From contig JAHRCV010000001.1 of NCBI GenBank assembly GCA_019083985.1, positions 372,001 through 436,000 of the forward strand: 64,000 bases of DNA, written 5' to 3'. Position numbers and translations under genes: made by a program. This stretch comes from Rhizobiales bacterium TNE-4 (GTDB lineage Bacteria > Pseudomonadota > Alphaproteobacteria > Rhizobiales > Beijerinckiaceae). The notes below the pieces were generated by a model. It saw only the letters and a list, made by a program, of their open reading frames with translations, did not search any database and was not told the origin of the DNA. How positions within the stretch are numbered: position 1 is the first letter of the stretch; each line of letters starts with the position of its first letter. Shown in pieces: positions 1-9,152 of the stretch.

Positions 1-36
1 GCGCGGTGAGCTGAAGAAAGAAGGGGCCGACCGGCC

Positions 37-783
37 ATGGCCGATCCGATCCATCAATTCGAACTGAAGACGATCGCGACTGTTGGCCATATCGGCAACA
101 TGCCGCTCGTGCTGACACAGTCGTCGGTCTACATGATCGGCGCCGTGATCGCGATCACGCTGTTCGTGCTGCTGGGCACCAGCGGCCGCCGTCTGGTTCC
201 GACGCGCCTGCAATCGATGGTCGAGCTCTCTTATGAGTTCGTGGCAGGAACGGTCCGAAGTTCGGCAGGGACAGAGGGGATGAAGTTCTTCCCGCTCGTC
301 TTCTCGCTCTTCATGTTCATCCTGATCCTCAATCTCGTTGGGATGGTGCCTTACTCGTTCACGGTGACGAGCCACATCATCATCACTTTCGCGCTTGCCG
401 CGATCGTGATCCTCACCGTCATCATCTATGGCTTCATGGCGCATGGCACCCACTTCCTCGGCCTCTTCGTGCCGTCGGGCGTGCCGGCCTGGTTGCTGCC
501 GCTGATGGTCGCCATCGAAGTGATCTCCTTCGTCTCGCGCCCAATCAGCCTTTCGGTTCGTTTGTTCGCCAACATGTTGGCGGGTCATATCGCGCTGAAA
601 ATCTTCGCAGGCTTCGTGCCGGCTCTCCTCGCCGCTGGTGCGTGGGGATTGCTCGCGCCGTTGCCGCTTGCTCTGACGATCGCGCTCACCGCGCTTGAGA
701 TGCTCGTTGCTGTTCTGCAGGCCTATGTGTTTGCGACACTGACTTCGATCTATCTCAACGACGCTCTCCATCCCGGTCACTGA
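37..783 (+). CDS. atpB: F0F1 ATP synthase subunit a
   Basis: Membrane stator subunit of the F0 proton channel; it forms the half-channels through which protons reach the c-ring. The 248-residue protein is of normal length, with several hydrophobic segments and the signature [12 protein letters not shown], which contains the essential arginine (R175 here) facing the c-subunit carboxylate. It is the first complete gene of an F0 operon followed by atpE, the b' gene and the b gene. The 36 bases upstream probably hold the end of atpI, but all three frames are open or stop plausibly there, so that tail is not called. An AAGGGG-like sequence upstream supports the start. Confidence 0.97.
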   Translation: MADPIHQFELKTIATVGHIGNMPLVLTQSSVYMIGAVIAITLFVLLGTSGRRLVPTRLQSMVELSYEFVAGTVRSSAGTEGMKFFPLVFSLFMFILILNLVGMVPYSFTVTSHIIITFALAAIVILTVIIYGFMAHGTHFLGLFVPSGVPAWLLPLMVAIEVISFVSRPISLSVRLFANMLAGHIALKIFAGFVPALLAAGAWGLLAPLPLALTIALTALEMLVAVLQAYVFATLTSIYLNDALHPGH

Positions 784-833
784 GTTCCTCAGGAACCGAA
801 ACCTTCTCACGATCCTACTTCAAGGAGACTTCC

Positions 834-1061
834 ATGGATCCCGTCGCAGCCAAATACATCGGTGCTGGTCTTGCTTGCCTTGGTATGGCGGGCGCAGGCA
901 TCGGCCTCGGTCATCTGTTCGGCCAGTTCCTCTCGGGTGCACTGCGCAACCCGTCGGCGGCTGAAGGCCAGCGTGGCACGCTTCTCCTCGGCTTCGCGCT
1001 GACGGAAGCTCTGGGCATCTTCTCGCTGCTCATCGCGCTCCTCCTCCTGTTCGCCGTCTGA
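834..1061 (+). CDS. atpE: F0F1 ATP synthase subunit c
   Basis: Proteolipid that oligomerises into the rotating c-ring of F0. The 75-residue hairpin has two transmembrane helices joined by the polar loop ALRNPS (R38, N39, P40), and carries the proton-binding carboxylate E58 in ALTEALGIF of the second helix, so it is a proton-type rather than sodium-type ring as far as the motif shows. A very good ribosome-binding site (AAGGAG, seven bases before ATG) fits the need for many copies per complex. The gene lies 50 bases after atpB, and a strong hairpin follows it. Confidence 0.98.
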   Translation: MDPVAAKYIGAGLACLGMAGAGIGLGHLFGQFLSGALRNPSAAEGQRGTLLLGFALTEALGIFSLLIALLLLFAV

Positions 1062-1076
1062 TCCTTCTCTGTCCGA

Positions 1077-1107
1077 CCGGGAGGGACGGCTAATCCGTCC
1101 ATCCCGG
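1077..1107 (+). other. intra-operon hairpin between atpE and the b' gene
   Basis: Inverted repeat of about 12 base pairs with one internal mismatch: CCGGGA then GGACGG pairs with CCGTCC then TCCCGG around a CTAAT loop. No T tract follows, and transcription must continue into the b' and b genes, so it looks like an mRNA stabiliser or processing site that favours the c subunit rather than a terminator. This role is inferred. Confidence 0.6.
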
Positions 1108-1120
1108 CAAGAGGTCCATC

Positions 1121-1660
1121 ATGGCTCAGCCCGTGCAAACCTCGACCGGCGCCCCCGCCCCGGGTGGCCACGGTGGAGGATTCCCGCCATTCGACTCGCA
1201 TTCCTTTGGCTCGCAGCTTGTCTTTTTCGCGATCGCCTTTGGCCTGCTTTATGTGTTGATGTCCCGTGTCGCGCTGCCGCGCGTCGCCGGTATCCTCGAA
1301 GCGCGCCACAAGACGGTTGAGAACGACATCGAAGCCGCCGCGAAAATGAAGGCGGAAACGGATGCCGCCATCGCCGCCTATGAAAAGGCGCTGATGGAAG
1401 CCAAGGGTCGCGCCCAGACCATCGCTGGTGAGACGCGTGATCGTCTCGCCGCCGAGACGGACGCCAAGCGCAAAGCGCTGGAAGCCGATCTCGCCGCCAA
1501 GCTCACCGAAGCCGAGAAGACCATTGCTGCGTCGAAAGCCGCTGCCATGGCCAATGTCTCGCAGATTGCGGGCGACGCGGCTGAGGCGATCATCAAGCAA
1601 GTCGCCGGTGAGAGCGTGCCGCGTGCGTCGATTGACGCCGCTGTCGCCAAAGCCGTCTGA
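1121..1660 (+). CDS. atpF': F0F1 ATP synthase subunit b'
   Basis: Second b-type peripheral stalk subunit, found in alphaproteobacteria, cyanobacteria and chloroplasts, where b and b' form a heterodimer. The 179-residue protein has a Pro/Gly-rich N-terminus, one transmembrane helix at about residues 34-54, and then a long charged Ala/Lys/Glu-rich helix typical of the stator coiled coil. Its position between atpE and the b gene supports b' rather than b. An AAGAGG-like ribosome-binding site precedes the ATG. The open frames on the opposite strand here are by-products of the alanine-rich helix. Confidence 0.94.
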   Translation: MAQPVQTSTGAPAPGGHGGGFPPFDSHSFGSQLVFFAIAFGLLYVLMSRVALPRVAGILEARHKTVENDIEAAAKMKAETDAAIAAYEKALMEAKGRAQTIAGETRDRLAAETDAKRKALEADLAAKLTEAEKTIAASKAAAMANVSQIAGDAAEAIIKQVAGESVPRASIDAAVAKAV

Positions 1661-1674
1661 CGGGAGCCCGATCC

Positions 1675-2160
1675 ATGTTCATGACACCGGAATTCTGGGT
1701 TGCCGTCGCCTTCGTCGTCTTCATGGGCGTGGTCGTGAAGACCGGCGCTTTTGCAGGCATCGCGAAGTCGCTCGACGATCGCGCCAAGCGCATCCAGCAG
1801 GAACTCGACGACGCGCAGGCGTTGCACGAGGAAGCCAAGCGCGTGCTTGCTGATTATCAGAAGCGTCGCGTTGAAGCTGAGCAGGAAGCCGCGGCGATTG
1901 TTCAGGCTGCGAAGGAAGAAGCTGAGCGCTTTGCGGCTGAAAGCGAAGCCAAGCTGAAGGACTTCGTTGCTCGCCGCACGGCGCTTGCCGAGCAGCGTAT
2001 CGCGCAGGCCGAGCAGCAAGCTTCGAATGACGTGCGCGCTGCAGCGGCTGAAGCGGCGATCAAAGCATCGGAAGAAATCCTGCGTTCGAGCGTCAAGGGC
2101 GCGAAGGCCGATGCGCTGATTGAAGCGGGCCTCAAGGATGTCCGCGCGCGTCTCAACTGA
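1675..2160 (+). CDS. atpF: F0F1 ATP synthase subunit b
   Basis: Peripheral stalk subunit that links subunit a to the F1 head through delta. The 161-residue protein has an N-terminal membrane helix (about residues 5-22, beginning [16 protein letters not shown]), then a long amphipathic alpha-helix rich in Ala, Glu, Lys and Gln. The gene follows the b' gene by 14 bases and ends the operon, with a strong terminator 20 bases downstream. The F1 genes are not in the window, as expected for alphaproteobacteria, where F0 and F1 operons are separate. Confidence 0.95.
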   Translation: MFMTPEFWVAVAFVVFMGVVVKTGAFAGIAKSLDDRAKRIQQELDDAQALHEEAKRVLADYQKRRVEAEQEAAAIVQAAKEEAERFAAESEAKLKDFVARRTALAEQRIAQAEQQASNDVRAAAAEAAIKASEEILRSSVKGAKADALIEAGLKDVRARLN

Positions 2161-2180
2161 TGCGTGGTGCAGAGGAATTC

Positions 2181-2207
2181 AAAAAGCCGCCTTCGGGCGG
2201 CTTTTTT
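2181..2207 (+). terminator. rho-independent terminator of the F0 operon
   Basis: Perfect stem GCCGCC/GGCGGC with a TTCG tetraloop, flanked by A5 upstream and T6 plus further T-rich sequence downstream. It directly follows atpF. Confidence 0.95.
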
Positions 2208-2260
2208 GTTTTTTGTTTTTCTGGCGCGCCATCGTCAGGCGTTGAGTGTCGCCCTCAAAC

Positions 2261-2305
2261 CCTCATGCTGAGGAGCCGCGAAGCGGCGTCTCGAAGCACG
2301 GGGGC
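2261..2305. repeat. dispersed palindromic intergenic element, copy 1
   Basis: The sequence beginning CCTCATGCTGAGGAGCCGC and ending GTCTCGAAGCACGGGGG has the same layout as the element at 7728-7860 (CCTCATGCTGAGGAG, a short CGCGAAGCG-like core, then TCTCGAAG). It belongs to a class of short palindromic repeats scattered between genes in Hyphomicrobiales genomes. It is non-coding and sits at the 3' end of the leftward uracil-DNA glycosylase gene. Confidence 0.7.
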
Positions 2306-2309
2306 AGAA

Positions 2310-3134
2310 TTATTGCGATATTGATGTTGCAGCCAATTTTGCGCGCAGCGCCTTCATGTCACGCCAGGCAAAGGCTTTGTGCTCGGGCCGGCGCAGCAAA
2401 TAAGACGGGTGCAACGTCGCCAAAGCCGGAATGGTCCGCGATCCGGTGTTGAAGTCATAAAACTTCCCGCGCACGCGCAGAATGCCGTCCTTCAATCCGA
2501 GCAAGGTTTGCATGGCTGGGGCACCAATCGTCACCAGCACATCCGGATTGGCAAGCTCAATCTGTCGCCGGATGAAGGGCTCGCATACCGCCATTTCGGT
2601 CAGGGTTGGCGTGCGATTGCCGGGCGGCCGCCACGGCACGACATTGGCGATGTAGACATTCTCAGTGCGACTAAGCCCGATGGCCGCCAGCATGCGGTCG
2701 AGCAATTGGCCGGAGCGGCCGACAAAAGGCTCGCCCATCCTGTCTTCTTCCGCGCCCGGCGCTTCGCCGACCAACATCACACGCGAACCAGCCACGCCAG
2801 CAGAGAAGACAAGCTGCGTCGCGGTCCGCTTCAGCATGCAGCCTTCAAACGCGGCCATAGCCGCTTTCAACGCGGCGAGGTCGCCGCAACCAGCTGCGAT
2901 CCGCTTGGCATCCTGCACCGCGCTATCGGCATGAACGGCCGCAGCCGGCGCGACGGCTTCGAGCCGGGGCGCCTCTGCTTCTCGAGCGGGGGGCGCCCGC
3001 TCCAACACCGCGCGCGCCTCACCGAGCCGATCATGCGGCTCCTCGTCGAGAGGCAGATCGACCCCTGCATCGGCATAGAACCGCAGGAGTGCGGCCGCCG
3101 TGAGAGGGTCGAGATCGGGGTGGGTATCGCTCAT
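2310..3134 (-). CDS. uracil-DNA glycosylase, family-4-like with incomplete Fe-S ligand set
   Basis: Removes uracil from DNA to start base-excision repair. The 274-residue protein has the family 4 motif A GEAPGAEEDRMGEPFVG (from residue 123) and motif B HPSYLLRRP (242-250). Family 4 enzymes hold a 4Fe-4S cluster with four cysteines; here the first pair is FEGC (only C99 kept), the KCRPP cysteine is replaced by tryptophan in PWRPPGNR (W168), and only C184 remains of the second pair. The cluster is therefore probably absent. This matches my recollection of a characterised Bradyrhizobium enzyme placed in a separate cluster-less class. A long Ala/Pro/Glu-rich N-terminal arm (residues 1-80) precedes the domain. 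Confidence 0.88.
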   Translation of the reverse strand: MSDTHPDLDPLTAAALLRFYADAGVDLPLDEEPHDRLGEARAVLERAPPAREAEAPRLEAVAPAAAVHADSAVQDAKRIAAGCGDLAALKAAMAAFEGCMLKRTATQLVFSAGVAGSRVMLVGEAPGAEEDRMGEPFVGRSGQLLDRMLAAIGLSRTENVYIANVVPWRPPGNRTPTLTEMAVCEPFIRRQIELANPDVLVTIGAPAMQTLLGLKDGILRVRGKFYDFNTGSRTIPALATLHPSYLLRRPEHKAFAWRDMKALRAKLAATSISQ

Positions 3135-3258
3135 GCCCCCAATCTAGACGAATTGGCGTGCCGGCGGGACTCTCTCTTTTGCGGCCATCCCCGCTCCAGT
3201 GCTTGACGCGGCGCTTCGCAGGCGCAAAACGGAAAGGAACGGGACGGGAGACCTTCAG

Positions 3259-4938
3259 ATGCAGCTCGACGAAGCGCTGTCGATGCCCCGCGAGGGCATG
3301 GATTACGATGTGGTCATTGTCGGTGGTGGCCCCGCTGGCCTTTCGGCCGCGATCCGCCTCAAACAGATCAATCCCGACCTCTCGGTCGTGGTCGTCGAGA
3401 AGGGCTCGGAAGTGGGCGCCCATATTCTCTCGGGCGCGGTCATGGACCCGATCGGTCTCGACAAGCTCATCCCTGATTGGCGCGAGGACGACACGGCCCC
3501 GTTGAAGACGCCGGTGACCGCCGATCATTTCTATTTCTTGGGCCCCGCGGGTGGCGTACGCCTGCCGAATGCGTTGATGCCGCCTTTGATGAACAATCAC
3601 GGCAATTACATCGTCTCGCTCGGTAATGTGGCGCGCTGGCTCGCGACGCGCGCCGAAGCGCTCGGCGTTGAAATCTATCCGGGCTTTGCTGCGGCTGAAT
3701 TGCTCTATGACGACAAGGGCGCGGTGATCGGTGTCGCCACCGGTGACATGGGCATTTCCAAAACCGGCGAGGTGAAAGAAGGCTTCACCCGCGGCATGGA
3801 ACTCCGCGGCAAATACACCTTGCTCGCCGAAGGCGCGCGCGGTTCACTCTCAAAACAGGCGATTGCGAAATACTCACTTTCACAGGATCGCGAGCCGCAG
3901 AAATTCGGCATTGGCCTGAAAGAGCTGTGGCAAGTTGCGCCGGAAAAGCACAAGCCCGGTCTTGTACAGCATTCGTTTGGCTGGCCGCTCGACATGAAGA
4001 CGGGCGGCGGATCGTTCCTATATCATCTTGAGGACAATCTCGTCGCCGTCGGCTTCGTTGTGCATCTCAATTACGAAAATCCGACACTTTCGCCCTTCGA
4101 CGAGTTCCAGCGTTTCAAGACGCATCCGATGGTGCGTGAGACCTTCGAAGGCGGCAAACGCATTTCTTATGGCGCGCGCGCGATCACCGAAGGCGGCTGG
4201 CAATCCGTGCCGAAGCTAGCCTTCCCTGGGGGTGCGCTTCTTGGCTGCGCGGCCGGATTTGTGAACGTGCCACGCATCAAGGGTTCGCATAATGCGATCC
4301 TCTCCGGCATGCTCGCAGCCGACCATGTGGCCGATGCGATTGCGGCTGGCCGCGCGCATGATGAATTGTCCGCCTACGAAGCCGCCTGGCGCGACAGCGA
4401 GATCGGCAAGGATCTCAAGCGCGTGCGGAATGTGAAGCCGCTCTGGTCGCGCTTTGGTACGGCGATCGGCGTGGCGCTTGGCGCCGTGGATATGTGGTGC
4501 AACCAGATTTTCGGTGCCTCACCCTTTGGCACGCTGAAACATGGCAAGCCGGACCATGCCAGCCTGAAACTTCTCAAGGACGTGAAGCCGATCGTCTATC
4601 CGAAACCGGACGGCGTTGTGTCGTTCGACAAGCTGTCGTCGGTCTTTATTTCGGCCACCAATCATGAGGAAGATCAGCCGGCGCATTTGAAGCTTGCTGA
4701 TCCCTTGATCCCGGTTGATCGGAACCTCCCGCTCTATGGCGAACCGGCTCGGCTATACTGCCCGGCAGGCGTCTATGAGGTTGTGTATGAGGATGCCGAG
4801 GCCAAGACTGGCCCGCGCTTCGTCATCAACGCGCAGAACTGTGTCCATTGCAAAACCTGCGACATCAAGGATCCGGCGCAGAACATCAATTGGACCGTTC
4901 CGGAAGGCGGCGGCGGCCCCAACTATCCCAATATGTGA
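3259..4938 (+). CDS. electron transfer flavoprotein-ubiquinone oxidoreductase
   Basis: Passes electrons from ETF, reduced by acyl-CoA and other dehydrogenases, to ubiquinone at the inner membrane. The 559-residue protein starts with a FAD-binding VVIVGGGPAGLSAA motif and ends with a ferredoxin-like segment containing CVHCKTCDIKDP, which with a further upstream cysteine (LYCPAG) ligates a 4Fe-4S cluster. The frame is open from 3199, but the ATG at 3259 follows a GGGACGGGAG stretch and gives the usual short leader before the FAD domain. The acyl-CoA dehydrogenase at 52.1 kb is a possible electron source. Confidence 0.95.
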   Translation: MQLDEALSMPREGMDYDVVIVGGGPAGLSAAIRLKQINPDLSVVVVEKGSEVGAHILSGAVMDPIGLDKLIPDWREDDTAPLKTPVTADHFYFLGPAGGVRLPNALMPPLMNNHGNYIVSLGNVARWLATRAEALGVEIYPGFAAAELLYDDKGAVIGVATGDMGISKTGEVKEGFTRGMELRGKYTLLAEGARGSLSKQAIAKYSLSQDREPQKFGIGLKELWQVAPEKHKPGLVQHSFGWPLDMKTGGGSFLYHLEDNLVAVGFVVHLNYENPTLSPFDEFQRFKTHPMVRETFEGGKRISYGARAITEGGWQSVPKLAFPGGALLGCAAGFVNVPRIKGSHNAILSGMLAADHVADAIAAGRAHDELSAYEAAWRDSEIGKDLKRVRNVKPLWSRFGTAIGVALGAVDMWCNQIFGASPFGTLKHGKPDHASLKLLKDVKPIVYPKPDGVVSFDKLSSVFISATNHEEDQPAHLKLADPLIPVDRNLPLYGEPARLYCPAGVYEVVYEDAEAKTGPRFVINAQNCVHCKTCDIKDPAQNINWTVPEGGGGPNYPNM

Positions 4939-5036
4939 GTTCGGGTGCCGCGCCGGAAAACCTTGCCGCGCGGCCTGAAAACCGCCATGGTCCGGGACGA
5001 TTTGAGCGCATATCCCTCGCCGGAAAGAACCTGACC

Positions 5037-6812
5037 GTGGCCTTCTTGTCCCTTCGCCCGCTTCGCCTTGCCTCTGCCGTTTTCGGCCCTGCTCTTTTGG
5101 CCCTCGGGCTTGGTGCGGCGGCGCCACTTGCGGCTGAGCAGAAGCCCGCTTGGTCGCAAGATGAGGCCGCCGACACGCTCTCCGGCAATTACCTCTCCGC
5201 CATCATCGCCGATTCCCAACGCGATACGGCAGCGGCCGCCTTCTTCTACCGCGAGGCGATGAAATCGGATTCGCGCTCGCCCCACCTGATGCAGCGCGCT
5301 TTCATGAGCATGCTGGCCGAGGGCGAGATCGATGACGCTGCCAAGCTCGCCGAAAAAATCCTCAAGCGGGATCCTAACAATGATGTCGCGCAGCTGACGC
5401 TCGCCATCCGTGCCATCAAGAATGGTAAATGGAGCGAAGCGCGCCGCTATCTCCAAAAAGGCGGCCGCGGCCGCGCCGCCGATGTAACCGCGACGCTCTT
5501 GACGGCGTGGACATGGCTTGGCTCCAAAAATCCCAAGCGCGCGATTGAAACAGTCGATCGCCTCAAGGGTGAAGAAACGTTCGCCGTGTTCCGGCAGGTG
5601 CATGCTGGTTTGATCGCGGCGGCAGCGGGCAATCAGCCGGAAGCCGAAAAGCGGCTACAATCCGCTTACGAGATTGAAAGCAAAACGCTGCGCCTCATTG
5701 AGGTCTATGCGCGCTATCTCGCATCGCAAGGCAAGCGCGATGCGGCGCTGAAATTACTCGACGATTTTGAGAAATTGCTGCCGCGCCACCCGATGGTGTT
5801 AGGCCTGCGCGCACAGATCGAAAAGGGCGAGCCGATTGCATCCGCCGTGCCCAACGCGGCCGCAGGTGCCTCGGAAGTGCTCTACGGTCTGGGTGCGGCA
5901 GGAAACAGGCAGGGTGATGAGCTCGCCGCCATCATCTATCTGCGCTACGCGCTTTATCTGTCGCCCACCAACATGATGGCCACGATCACGCTGGCGGATA
6001 TTTATGATCGTCTGAAACAGTTCGAGGCGTCGAACGAAGTCTATCTCTCGATCCCAAAATCCGATCCGATGTACCGCAATGCGGAAATTCAGGTCGGGCT
6101 CAATTATGAACAGATGGGCAAGGGCGAAGAGGCCACCAAGCTTCTCGAAAAACTGGTCGCGGATTTCCCGAACGATACCGAAGCGTGGATGGCGCTTGGC
6201 AACATCTATCGTTCGCGCAAGGAGTTCGAAAAAGGGGCTGAGGCGTATACCAAAGCGCTGGCGACCGTTCAGAAAATCGATGCTGGCCATTGGCCGCTCT
6301 ATTATTTCCGTGGCATTTGCTACGAGCGCACCAAGCAATGGCCAAAAGCTGAAGCCGATTTCAAAAAGGCGCTCGAGCTTTATCCCGATCAGCCGCTGGT
6401 TTTGAATTATCTCGGCTATTCTTGGATCGATCAGGGCATCAATCTCGACGAAGGGTTCCGCATGCTGCGCCGTGCGGTCGAGCAGCGCCCAACCGATGGC
6501 TACATCGTCGATTCGCTTGGCTGGGCCTATTACCGGCTGGGTCGTTTTGAGGATGCCGTACGCGTCCTTGAGCGCGCGGTTGAATTGCGCGCGGCCGATC
6601 CAGTGATCAACGATCACCTCGGCGATGCTTACTGGAAGGTGGGCCGCAAGCTTGAAGCGGGTTTCCAATGGCGTCACGCCAAGGATCTCAAGCCCGAGCC
6701 AGAAGATCTCGAAAAGATCGAGCAGAAGCTGAAAACAGGGTTGCCGGATGATCCGAAGCCTGCGGCCGCCGAAGCGCCTAAAGACGCGCCGAAGCAGGGC
6801 AATGGCGGTTGA
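5037..6812 (+). CDS. secreted tetratricopeptide-repeat protein
   Basis: A 591-residue protein with a signal peptide ([15 protein letters not shown] through APLAAEQ) followed by TPR-type helical repeats along the whole chain, for example [30 protein letters not shown] and [16 protein letters not shown]. It is probably a periplasmic or outer-membrane-associated scaffold; the substrate is unknown. The frame is open from 4848 inside the previous gene, but GTG at 5037 has GGAAAG nine bases upstream and places the signal peptide at the N-terminus. It overlaps ispE by 11 bases, so the two are probably translated from one message. The C-terminal tail is rich in Pro, Ala and Lys. Confidence 0.9.
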   Translation: MAFLSLRPLRLASAVFGPALLALGLGAAAPLAAEQKPAWSQDEAADTLSGNYLSAIIADSQRDTAAAAFFYREAMKSDSRSPHLMQRAFMSMLAEGEIDDAAKLAEKILKRDPNNDVAQLTLAIRAIKNGKWSEARRYLQKGGRGRAADVTATLLTAWTWLGSKNPKRAIETVDRLKGEETFAVFRQVHAGLIAAAAGNQPEAEKRLQSAYEIESKTLRLIEVYARYLASQGKRDAALKLLDDFEKLLPRHPMVLGLRAQIEKGEPIASAVPNAAAGASEVLYGLGAAGNRQGDELAAIIYLRYALYLSPTNMMATITLADIYDRLKQFEASNEVYLSIPKSDPMYRNAEIQVGLNYEQMGKGEEATKLLEKLVADFPNDTEAWMALGNIYRSRKEFEKGAEAYTKALATVQKIDAGHWPLYYFRGICYERTKQWPKAEADFKKALELYPDQPLVLNYLGYSWIDQGINLDEGFRMLRRAVEQRPTDGYIVDSLGWAYYRLGRFEDAVRVLERAVELRAADPVINDHLGDAYWKVGRKLEAGFQWRHAKDLKPEPEDLEKIEQKLKTGLPDDPKPAAAEAPKDAPKQGNGG

Positions 6813-7647
6813 GTTTCAACGCGTCGCGCGCTGCTTGGGCCGTGCGCGCGCGAAAATTAATCTGACATTGCATGTGCGCGGCCGCCGTGCCGATGGCTAT
6901 CACGATCTCGAAAGCCTCGTCGTTTTCGCCGGTGTGAGCGATGCGCTCGCATTAACGCCAAAAGGCGAGGGCGGTTATGCGCTCACCGTTGATGGCGCAG
7001 ACGATCTGGGCCCAGCAGAGGATAATCTCGTGCTGCGCGCGGCGCGCGCCATCGCGCCCGAGGGGCGCGCCCATTTTCGGCTTGTAAAAAATCTGCCGGT
7101 CGCCTCCGGCATGGGCGGCGGATCTGCTGATGCGGCGGCAGCGCTGCGCCTTGTTGCAGGTGAAGCAGCGCTCAATCTGCGTGCCGAGACGATTGGCGCT
7201 GATGTGCCTGTGTGTATTGCTTCACGCGCACGCATGATGCGTGGTGTTGGTGAAGCGTTGGGGCCAGCGCTTGATGTTGCGCCGCTTTACGCCGTGCTCG
7301 TCAATCCACGCATCGCAGTGGCAACAGCGGATGTGTTTCGCGCTTTGGGCTTGAAGCCCGGCGATGCGTTTGATCGTACGCCGCACCCGGAACTCTCGGG
7401 CGATATGCGGGCGCTTCTCTTGCGCACGCGCAACGATCTCGAACAACCGGCTATCGCCGTCGCGCCGGTGATCGGCGATGTGCTTGATGCGCTGCGCGAA
7501 CAGGATGGGATTGATCTGGCGCGCATGTCAGGCTCGGGCGCGACATGCTTCGGCATTTTCGTTGATCGCCGCACAGCGGTGCAGGCCGCGCGCGCCTTGC
7601 GCTCAACGCATCCCGATTGGTGGGTGCGCGTGACGATTTTGCGCTAG
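6802..7647 (+). CDS. ispE: 4-diphosphocytidyl-2-C-methyl-D-erythritol kinase
   Basis: GHMP-family kinase of the MEP isoprenoid pathway; it phosphorylates CDP-methylerythritol at the 2-hydroxyl using ATP. The 281-residue protein has the N-terminal AKINLTLHV motif, the ATP-binding loop [18 protein letters not shown] and the third GHMP motif SGSGATCFG near the C-terminus. The ATG at 6802 lies inside the end of the TPR gene. The pathway's first enzyme, Dxs, is also in this window (57.0 kb), and a prenyl synthase follows on the other strand. Confidence 0.95.
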   Translation: MAVEFQRVARCLGRARAKINLTLHVRGRRADGYHDLESLVVFAGVSDALALTPKGEGGYALTVDGADDLGPAEDNLVLRAARAIAPEGRAHFRLVKNLPVASGMGGGSADAAAALRLVAGEAALNLRAETIGADVPVCIASRARMMRGVGEALGPALDVAPLYAVLVNPRIAVATADVFRALGLKPGDAFDRTPHPELSGDMRALLLRTRNDLEQPAIAVAPVIGDVLDALREQDGIDLARMSGSGATCFGIFVDRRTAVQAARALRSTHPDWWVRVTILR

Positions 7648-7727
7648 CAGTGTGCTTGGCCCATTTCCAATCGTTCATGCTCCGGTGCGAAGCGCTGTGG
7701 CGACCCATGGCGCGTACAACACCTAAG

Positions 7728-7860
7728 CCCTCATGCTGAGGAGCCGCATAGCGGTGTCGAAGGACGAGGGCATAAAGGGTTTTCCCTCGTCCTTCGAGAC
7801 GCGATGCTACGCATCGCTCCTCAGGATGAGGGTGTGGCTGCGCATCGCTCCTCAGGATGA
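7728..7860. repeat. paired dispersed palindromic elements, copies 2 and 3
   Basis: One copy reads CCCTCATGCTGAGGAGCCGC through GTCGAAGGACGAGGG. A second copy follows in opposite orientation (CCCTCGTCCTTCGAGACGCG through CTCCTCAGGATGAGGG), with a partial duplication of GCATCGCTCCTCAGGATGAGGG. Together they form a large inverted repeat in the 378-base spacer between ispE and the leftward prenyl synthase gene. The open frames across it have no family resemblance and are not called as genes. Confidence 0.75.
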
Positions 7861-7869
7861 GGGAAAGTT

Positions 7870-8020
7870 ATGCGCGCCCGAGCCTTCGCGAGGTTTCAGG
7901 TCGACAACGGGCGCAGCCCGCAAGCGCGAATGCGCGCCCGAGCCTTCGCGAGGTTCCAGGTCGACAACGGGCGCAGCCCGCAAGCGCGAATGCGTGCCCG
8001 AGCCTTCGTGAGGTTCCAGA
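7870..8020. repeat. 60-base tandem repeat, about 2.5 copies
   Basis: Units start at 7870, 7930 and 7990 (the last is truncated at about 31 bases). Each begins ATGCGCGCCCGAGCCTTCGC and contains GTCGACAACGGGCGCAGCCC. The first two copies differ by one base (TTTCAG against TTCCAG). The repeat is 60 bases long, so it stays in frame in any reading direction, but nothing indicates translation. It abuts the stop codon of the leftward prenyl synthase gene. Confidence 0.9.
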
Positions 8021-8025
8021 AAAAA

Positions 8026-9045
8026 CTAGTGGCTTCGGCTGATGCAGAAATCGACCGCTTCGATCAGCGCCGATTTGATGGCGCTTTCGGGGAAGAGCGC
8101 CAGCGCATCACGCGCCATGGCGCCATAATGGCGGGCGCGTTCAATCGTGTCCTCGATGGCGCGGTGTTTGCGCATCAGCGCAATCGCATAGTCGAGATCA
8201 GCATCCGTGACGTCGCTTTGTTCAAGCGCACGCTTCCAAAAAGCGCGCTCTTCGTCATTGCCGCGCCGGAACGATAAGACGACAGGCAACGTGATCTTGC
8301 CTTCGCGGAAATCGTCACCCGTCTTCTTGCCGAGTTTGGCTGCCGTGCCGCCATAATCGAGCGCATCGTCAATGAGCTGAAAGGCAATACCGAGATTGGC
8401 GCCATAAGAGCGGCACGCGGCTTGTTCAGCCTTTGGCCGGCCGGCGATGATGGGGCCAACTTCACAAGCTGCCGCAAACAGGGCCGCCGTCTTGCCGCGA
8501 ATGACGGCGAGATATTCGTCTTCTGTCGTCGCGGTATTCTTGGCGGCAGCGAGCTGCATCACTTCGCCCTCGGCGATCACAGCGGCGGCGTTTGACAGAA
8601 CTTCGAGAGCGCCGAGTGAACCGACTTCCACCATCATCTTGAAGGCTTGGCCAAGCAGGAAATCGCCGACGAGAACGCTCGCCTCATTGCCCCACAGCAT
8701 GCGCGCTGCGAGTTTGCCACGCCGCATCTCCGAGCCGTCGACAACATCATCATGCAACAGCGTGGCCGTGTGCATAAACTCGACCGATGCGGCGAGTTTC
8801 ACTTGGCCTTCGCCTTCATAGCCGCAGAGATCGGCCGTCGCGAGCGTCAGCATGGGCCGCAAGCGTTTGCCACCGGAATTGATCAGATGTTTGGCAATCT
8901 CGGGGATCAGCACAACTTCAGAGCCGACGCGGGCGATGATCTGCTGATTGACGCGCTCCATGCCCGGCGCAACCAGCGCAACGAGATGATCGATGCCCGG
9001 AGCGGGCTGGGACGGCTTGCCGTCGAGAGAAACTACGAGACCCAT
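8026..9045 (-). CDS. ispB: long-chain polyprenyl diphosphate synthase
   Basis: Condenses isopentenyl diphosphate units to make the side chain of ubiquinone (octaprenyl or, as usual in this group, decaprenyl). The 339-residue trans-prenyltransferase has the first aspartate-rich motif LLHDDVVDGSEMRRG and the second QLIDDALDYGG, plus the GGKRLRP motif that binds isopentenyl diphosphate. Small residues before the first motif (HTATLL) fit a long-chain product. Chain length cannot be settled from sequence alone. It is transcribed towards the repeat-filled spacer and away from the methyltransferase gene at 9153. Confidence 0.93.
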   Translation of the reverse strand: MGLVVSLDGKPSQPAPGIDHLVALVAPGMERVNQQIIARVGSEVVLIPEIAKHLINSGGKRLRPMLTLATADLCGYEGEGQVKLAASVEFMHTATLLHDDVVDGSEMRRGKLAARMLWGNEASVLVGDFLLGQAFKMMVEVGSLGALEVLSNAAAVIAEGEVMQLAAAKNTATTEDEYLAVIRGKTAALFAAACEVGPIIAGRPKAEQAACRSYGANLGIAFQLIDDALDYGGTAAKLGKKTGDDFREGKITLPVVLSFRRGNDEERAFWKRALEQSDVTDADLDYAIALMRKHRAIEDTIERARHYGAMARDALALFPESAIKSALIEAVDFCISRSH

Positions 9046-9152
9046 GATTTACCTTGCGCACGCCGCCATGATCGCGGCATCTTGGTCGCGACCCTGCCAG
9101 AACGCGGCCAGTGCCGCAACTCGACCGCCGCTGGAATGCCGGAAAACATCGT

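Noticed and set aside
1-36. C-terminus of atpI at the left edge
   Set aside because: Gene order makes it likely, but too few bases are visible to choose among the three frames.
7733-8042. Open frames across the palindromic and 60-base repeats
   Set aside because: The translated sequence is just the repeat read through; no start signal, no conserved domain and no consistent frame between elements.
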